From: CG2-30-40-21 sp043806395
Lineage (GTDB): Bacteria; UBA9089; CG2-30-40-21
Length of the DNA: 8,852 bases
Direction of reading: 5' to 3'
Assembly: GCA_043806395.1 (NCBI GenBank)
Contig: JAZDHC010000044.1
Span: 1-8,852 of the forward strand
Shown: positions 5,967 through 8,852 of the stretch, in pieces
How positions within the stretch are numbered: position 1 is the stretch's first letter
Layout of the letters: each line of letters begins with the position of its first letter
Translations under genes and position numbers: made by a program
Notes under the pieces: model-generated
What the model was told of the DNA's origin: nothing
Databases searched by the model: none
The model's input: the letters and a program-made list of their open reading frames with translations, nothing else

Positions 5967-7059
5967 TCTCTTTTTCCAGATTAGCTTTTACTTTTGCGAT
6001 TATCGTATCACTGTCAAACTCAGGTTGCCCCTGTCTGGAGTAATATGTCGAAAATCTGGCTATTATATTACTCAGGAAGAAGTCAGTAATCTCTGCTTTT
6101 CTATTGTAGGAGTTCAACTCAGAAACAGGTATTTGCCTTACATCCTGAAAGTCAATGACAAATCCAGCCAGTTCACCATAAGGAGGCAGAAAATGGTAAC
6201 GGTTCTTTTTGTTTTGTACAATATTCTCAACATTTACCCTGGTGGATTTTTTGGGAACAAAATTATTGAGCTTATCCTTTCGGTTCAGAGGAATAAGACG
6301 ACAGGTTAAGATAATCTCTGCATCTCTTGTGTTTTCTCGGACAACCATATCACAGGCAGGAGATAATATCAGATAATACTGTCCATCTTTTTCCAGGATA
6401 TCTCCGGTAAAGTAATCCTGCTTTACCGGAGGAATAAAATATACCTCGGCCGGATGCATTTTTTCAAAACCTGTTGCATCTGCACTTAACCGCAATTTCC
6501 CCACAAGAATCGAAGTTAAATACCTTTTTATTATCTTTTCCAGATTTTCAATATCTCCTGCATCTTCTTTCCATGCATTCCAGTTTTTCGCTATATCCGT
6601 CCAGAATATCTCATGCAATGTCTGATTTACAGATGTGAGAACCTCCCCGAATCGTGTAATACCGGAGGAATACCACTCAACAATTTGGGTTAAAAGAGCA
6701 GAAGTATCACATGCAGTTCTTTCAATAATTCTAAAAACATCTGTTTCTTCTCCGAATTCTTCATCCAGTTCTCCCACAAAACCTGAAACCACAATAACAG
6801 GATATCGTTGCGATTCTTTAATTTTCCTTATAATTTCATTTCCCTCTGCCTGTACTGAATCACTTCTGAGCTTGAGGTCTATTATTGCAGCATCGTATGT
6901 ATCAGCTTCCAACGATTTCATAGCCTCTTCCAGGGTTTTCTTAAAGTCAGGGGAGATTGTCTCCTGTGAATGCTCTGAATTAAATTCCCTGATAGCTTTA
7001 TCATAGAGTTTTTGTTGATTCTCATCATCCTCTACTATCAGCACCCTTATTCCATTCAT
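5959..7059 (-). CDS. Response regulator: receiver domain fused to an unrecognised C-terminal domain
   Basis: Residues 1-130 are a receiver domain: VLIVEDD with acidic D11 and D12, phospho-acceptor D61 in AAIIDLKL, and switch Ser92 in VIVVSGF. The usual lysine near the end of the domain is not obvious. The matching stretch FRIIERT has Arg114, which may alter switching. The remaining 235 residues hold no helix-turn-helix or known output domain that I recognise. A helical stretch (about 135-190) is followed by a beta-rich part with GDILEKDGQYYLILSPACDMVV (219-240, key SPACDMV with Cys236 and Asp237) and a helical tail (323-366). The start overlaps the kinase stop as ATGA, with AAGGAG 4 nt upstream (7064-7069), so the two are surely co-translated. 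It probably receives phosphate from the kinase encoded just upstream. The missing DNA-binding domain argues for protein-level rather than transcriptional control. The receiver call is firm; the output is unknown. Confidence 0.85.
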   Translation of the reverse strand: MNGIRVLIVEDDENQQKLYDKAIREFNSEHSQETISPDFKKTLEEAMKSLEADTYDAAIIDLKLRSDSVQAEGNEIIRKIKESQRYPVIVVSGFVGELDEEFGEETDVFRIIERTACDTSALLTQIVEWYSSGITRFGEVLTSVNQTLHEIFWTDIAKNWNAWKEDAGDIENLEKIIKRYLTSILVGKLRLSADATGFEKMHPAEVYFIPPVKQDYFTGDILEKDGQYYLILSPACDMVVRENTRDAEIILTCRLIPLNRKDKLNNFVPKKSTRVNVENIVQNKKNRYHFLPPYGELAGFVIDFQDVRQIPVSELNSYNRKAEITDFFLSNIIARFSTYYSRQGQPEFDSDTIIAKVKANLEKENE

Positions 7060-8690
7060 TTCTCTCTCCTTTCGGGCAGCTCAATCCGAAAATAAGCACC
7101 CTCTTTGTAATCTAACAATTGAATTTTCCCGTTATTTCGGGATATGACTTCACCTGCTATGGATAATCCCAGTCCGGTACCATCAGGTTTTGTTGAAAAT
7201 CCTGGTTCAAAGATTGACTCAACAAAGCCTTCCTTAATACCCGGACCGTTGTCTGCAAAATCCAGAATCAATCTATTTCCTTCATATTTCAGAGAAACCC
7301 TGATAAGCTTTTTTTCCTTTTCTATGGTTGACAACCAGTATATACTGTTGTCCATAAGGTTTGTCAGGGCAATATAGACCTCATTCTCCACCCCGTAAAA
7401 GGCAAAATCGCCCTCAAAGTCCCGGATGAATTCAGTAGATATTCTTGCTATCTCACCCTTAAATAAGGTGTACATTCTGGAAACAATTTTCTTCATATCA
7501 ACAATTGACGGTTTCTTTCTTTTTTTTACCGCCAGAGGATCAAGGCTATTGAAAAGTGTTATTAAAAGTTCCCCCTCTTTTTTTATATCAGCAAGTCCTC
7601 CAATAATCTCATCCTTTGTAAAAATACTATCCTCAGGAAGTAAAATCTCTTTTTGTCTGAGATTATCCATCCACCGAACAATTCTCGGACATTCTTCAGC
7701 AATATATTTCAATGGTTTTCTGCCTTCATGCATTAGCACCCCTATTATTTTTCCGAGTGTTACTTGCCCTTCATATCTGGCAAGTGTTTCCCGAATTTCC
7801 TCCAGACATTTACCTTTTTCCTCTCTTTCCTTACGGATTCTGGTAATAAGAGTCTCTCCGTCATCGCGGTCAATTTTTCCTGCCAGTACCATCCCATCTA
7901 TAGATTTCTCCAGCCCTGAAAAGTCAAAAATTGTCTCCAGAGACTTCTCAATATCTGTTGCCACCCTGCCTCTTCCAATTTTCTTTCTGAACACGAACCT
8001 TCTGATTTCAAGTTCTGATAGAGAGATGATAACTGCCTTTACAAGGGTTTTAAAGTATTTATCTTCTATGAGCCCTTCTCTACTGCTTTTTTCTCTAAGA
8101 TGTGAAACTTCTTCAGATTCTACAGTTATATATCCGGCTATTTGATCACATCCCACCCTCGTGGAAGGATTCTGCACCCTTCGTTTATCAAGCTCCAGCC
8201 AGTCATATCCGGCATCACCATGGGGTCTGATTCTAAAGCCCTCGCGATAGATACCAACCCCTGAAGAATCATTCAGTAAATTCCTTGCTTCGGTTTTTCC
8301 CATAAAATTTCCGTTTTCATCTTTGAGTCCGGCCCTCCGCATCAACTCATCTATTGATGTTGCATCTCTATCAAAGGCTCTTACATCAATCTTTATCTTT
8401 CCACAACCAGCCATTCCTTCTTCTAATTTGACACTGACAGAGATTTTTTCTTGCGGGATATTCCTGTCCACACCATTTTGAAATATCAGCATACCCCTAC
8501 CGTTCTCATCAATCTCCCCGGACAGTCGATAATCAAAGTAATCAAGTACAGGGAAAGGCTCAATTATTCCTGAATAAGCTTTAAATTTATCAATACCTGA
8601 TTGATTGAAATCCAAATATATCGCAAAATCTGCTTCCTTTGTACTTACAGGTGATAATAATTTTCTTAACCCAACTTCGCGACAAACCAC
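7056..8690 (-). CDS. 5'-truncated GHKL ATPase/sensor histidine kinase
   Basis: The protein has 544 residues, from a GTG start. Residues 7-235 resemble the middle of large double-GHKL proteins: LRKLLSPVSTKEADFAIYL, then GVGIYREGFRIRPHGD (144-159) and SSREGL (202-207). In full-length relatives an N-terminal HATPase_c_3/MORC-like ATPase domain of roughly 200 residues precedes this part; it is missing here. The C-terminal half is a histidine kinase: MHEGRKPL with phospho-acceptor His321, N box LTNLMDNS (N444, N447), D box DNGPG (480-484), FEPGFST, and G box GTGLGLS (504-510). A TAG directly precedes the GTG, there is no ribosome site, and the first codons lie in a G/T-rich repeat. The gene therefore looks cut at its 5' end by insertion or rearrangement and may be a pseudogene, although the kinase core is intact. 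No transmembrane segment is apparent, so it is probably cytoplasmic. It overlaps the response-regulator gene by 4 bp. Confidence 0.8.
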   Translation of the reverse strand: MVCREVGLRKLLSPVSTKEADFAIYLDFNQSGIDKFKAYSGIIEPFPVLDYFDYRLSGEIDENGRGMLIFQNGVDRNIPQEKISVSVKLEEGMAGCGKIKIDVRAFDRDATSIDELMRRAGLKDENGNFMGKTEARNLLNDSSGVGIYREGFRIRPHGDAGYDWLELDKRRVQNPSTRVGCDQIAGYITVESEEVSHLREKSSREGLIEDKYFKTLVKAVIISLSELEIRRFVFRKKIGRGRVATDIEKSLETIFDFSGLEKSIDGMVLAGKIDRDDGETLITRIRKEREEKGKCLEEIRETLARYEGQVTLGKIIGVLMHEGRKPLKYIAEECPRIVRWMDNLRQKEILLPEDSIFTKDEIIGGLADIKKEGELLITLFNSLDPLAVKKRKKPSIVDMKKIVSRMYTLFKGEIARISTEFIRDFEGDFAFYGVENEVYIALTNLMDNSIYWLSTIEKEKKLIRVSLKYEGNRLILDFADNGPGIKEGFVESIFEPGFSTKPDGTGLGLSIAGEVISRNNGKIQLLDYKEGAYFRIELPERREK

Positions 8691-8722
8691 CTAAAAACCG
8701 CCAAAAACCACCCAAAAAAGGC
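8684..8722. repeat. Short tandem repeat of about 10-11 nt at the broken kinase start
   Basis: On the plus strand, units of the form AAAAACCgCC recur about three to four times: AAACCACCT, AAAAACCGCC, AAAAACCACCC, AAAAAAGG. On the minus strand it reads as GG(T/C)GGTTTTT units. The GTG start assigned to the kinase and the TAG before it both lie in this repeat. The repeat marks the point where recognisable protein homology stops. Confidence 0.6.
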
Positions 8723-8852
8723 TAATTTCTGTTACCCCTAAAAAATAAGTCTTATCATATCAACAGGTTATGTAATTGGGTTATTGAAAATCGGCTTGTA
8801 GTGCCAAAATCTCATATGTCTCATAAAAATAGCTTGACATGTGGAGGGTCTT
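8723..8852. other. Window end without a supported gene; possible mobile-element flank
   Basis: No coding sequence continues the kinase reading frame here in any of the three minus-strand frames. Two of those frames are open only for about 23-29 codons from the window edge. A TTGACA at 8834-8839 on the plus strand could be the -35 box of an outward promoter whose -10 box would lie beyond the window. The sequence could be the end of an insertion element that truncated the kinase, but no terminal repeat or transposase can be seen. Confidence 0.35.

Noticed and set aside
7426..8145. Long plus-strand open frame of 239 codons opposite the kinase gene
   Set aside because: It is Ser/Ile-rich with no motif, and it lies wholly opposite a gene with clear kinase motifs, so it is a shadow frame.
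5959..8690. Known Detocs-type defensive two-component system
   Set aside because: Detocs kinases carry TPR repeats and its receiver proteins carry different partners. Here the sensor is of the double-GHKL type and the receiver fusion is different, so only the general idea is shared.
8816..8852. Plus-strand ATG frame running off the window end
   Set aside because: Only 12 codons are visible, there is no Shine-Dalgarno site, and the peptide has no recognisable homology.

Overview
The window looks like AT-rich bacterial chromosome from an uncultured lineage. The genes have Shine-Dalgarno sites, two good sigma70-type promoters, a two-component pair and a V/A-type ATPase subunit. The DNA also carries several small palindromic and terminal-inverted-repeat elements. 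Repeats of these kinds are common in genomes assembled from environmental samples, but I cannot fix the phylum. Omnitrophota, Planctomycetota or another candidate phylum are guesses.

Left part (1-4814): two 97% identical 204-bp MITE-like elements in the same orientation (1-204 and 4611-4814) bracket three genes. A promoter at 222-250 drives an AddA/RecB-type UvrD helicase with an intact C-terminal PD-(D/E)XK nuclease (291-3350, +). Converging on it are a YacP/Rae1-type NYN nuclease (3369-3854, -) and V-type ATPase subunit D (3956-4573, -). The short gap between the last two genes is filled almost entirely by a 37-nt-arm hairpin built from TAGGCTG heptamers. The hairpin supplies the stop codon of the upstream gene and touches the start codon of the downstream one. 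The ATPase subunit stands alone, with no other ATPase subunit in the window.

Middle (4815-5087): no gene is visible, but there is a near-consensus promoter on the minus strand (4973-5001) that now reads only into the second MITE. A different 130-bp inverted-repeat element (5087-5216) has inserted into the 3' end of the next gene.

Right part (5139-8690, all minus): a tightly overlapping three-gene operon, read from high to low coordinates. It holds (1) a GHKL/histidine-kinase protein whose N-terminal half appears to be missing, (2) a response regulator with a receiver domain fused to an unrecognised domain carrying an SPACDMV motif, and (3) an HhH-GPD [4Fe-4S] DNA glycosylase. The glycosylase resembles the archaeal MIG T:G-mismatch enzyme (catalytic-pocket Tyr) more than MutY. 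Double-GHKL ATPases of this kind are known from restriction-modification neighbourhoods, where a Vsr endonuclease often handles T:G mismatches made by 5-methylcytosine deamination. The working hypothesis is a signal-controlled DNA modification or defence island in which a MIG-type glycosylase takes the place of Vsr, and which is now decaying. The kinase is 5'-truncated at a G/T-rich repeat, and the sequence beyond it (8691-8852) has no recognisable gene.
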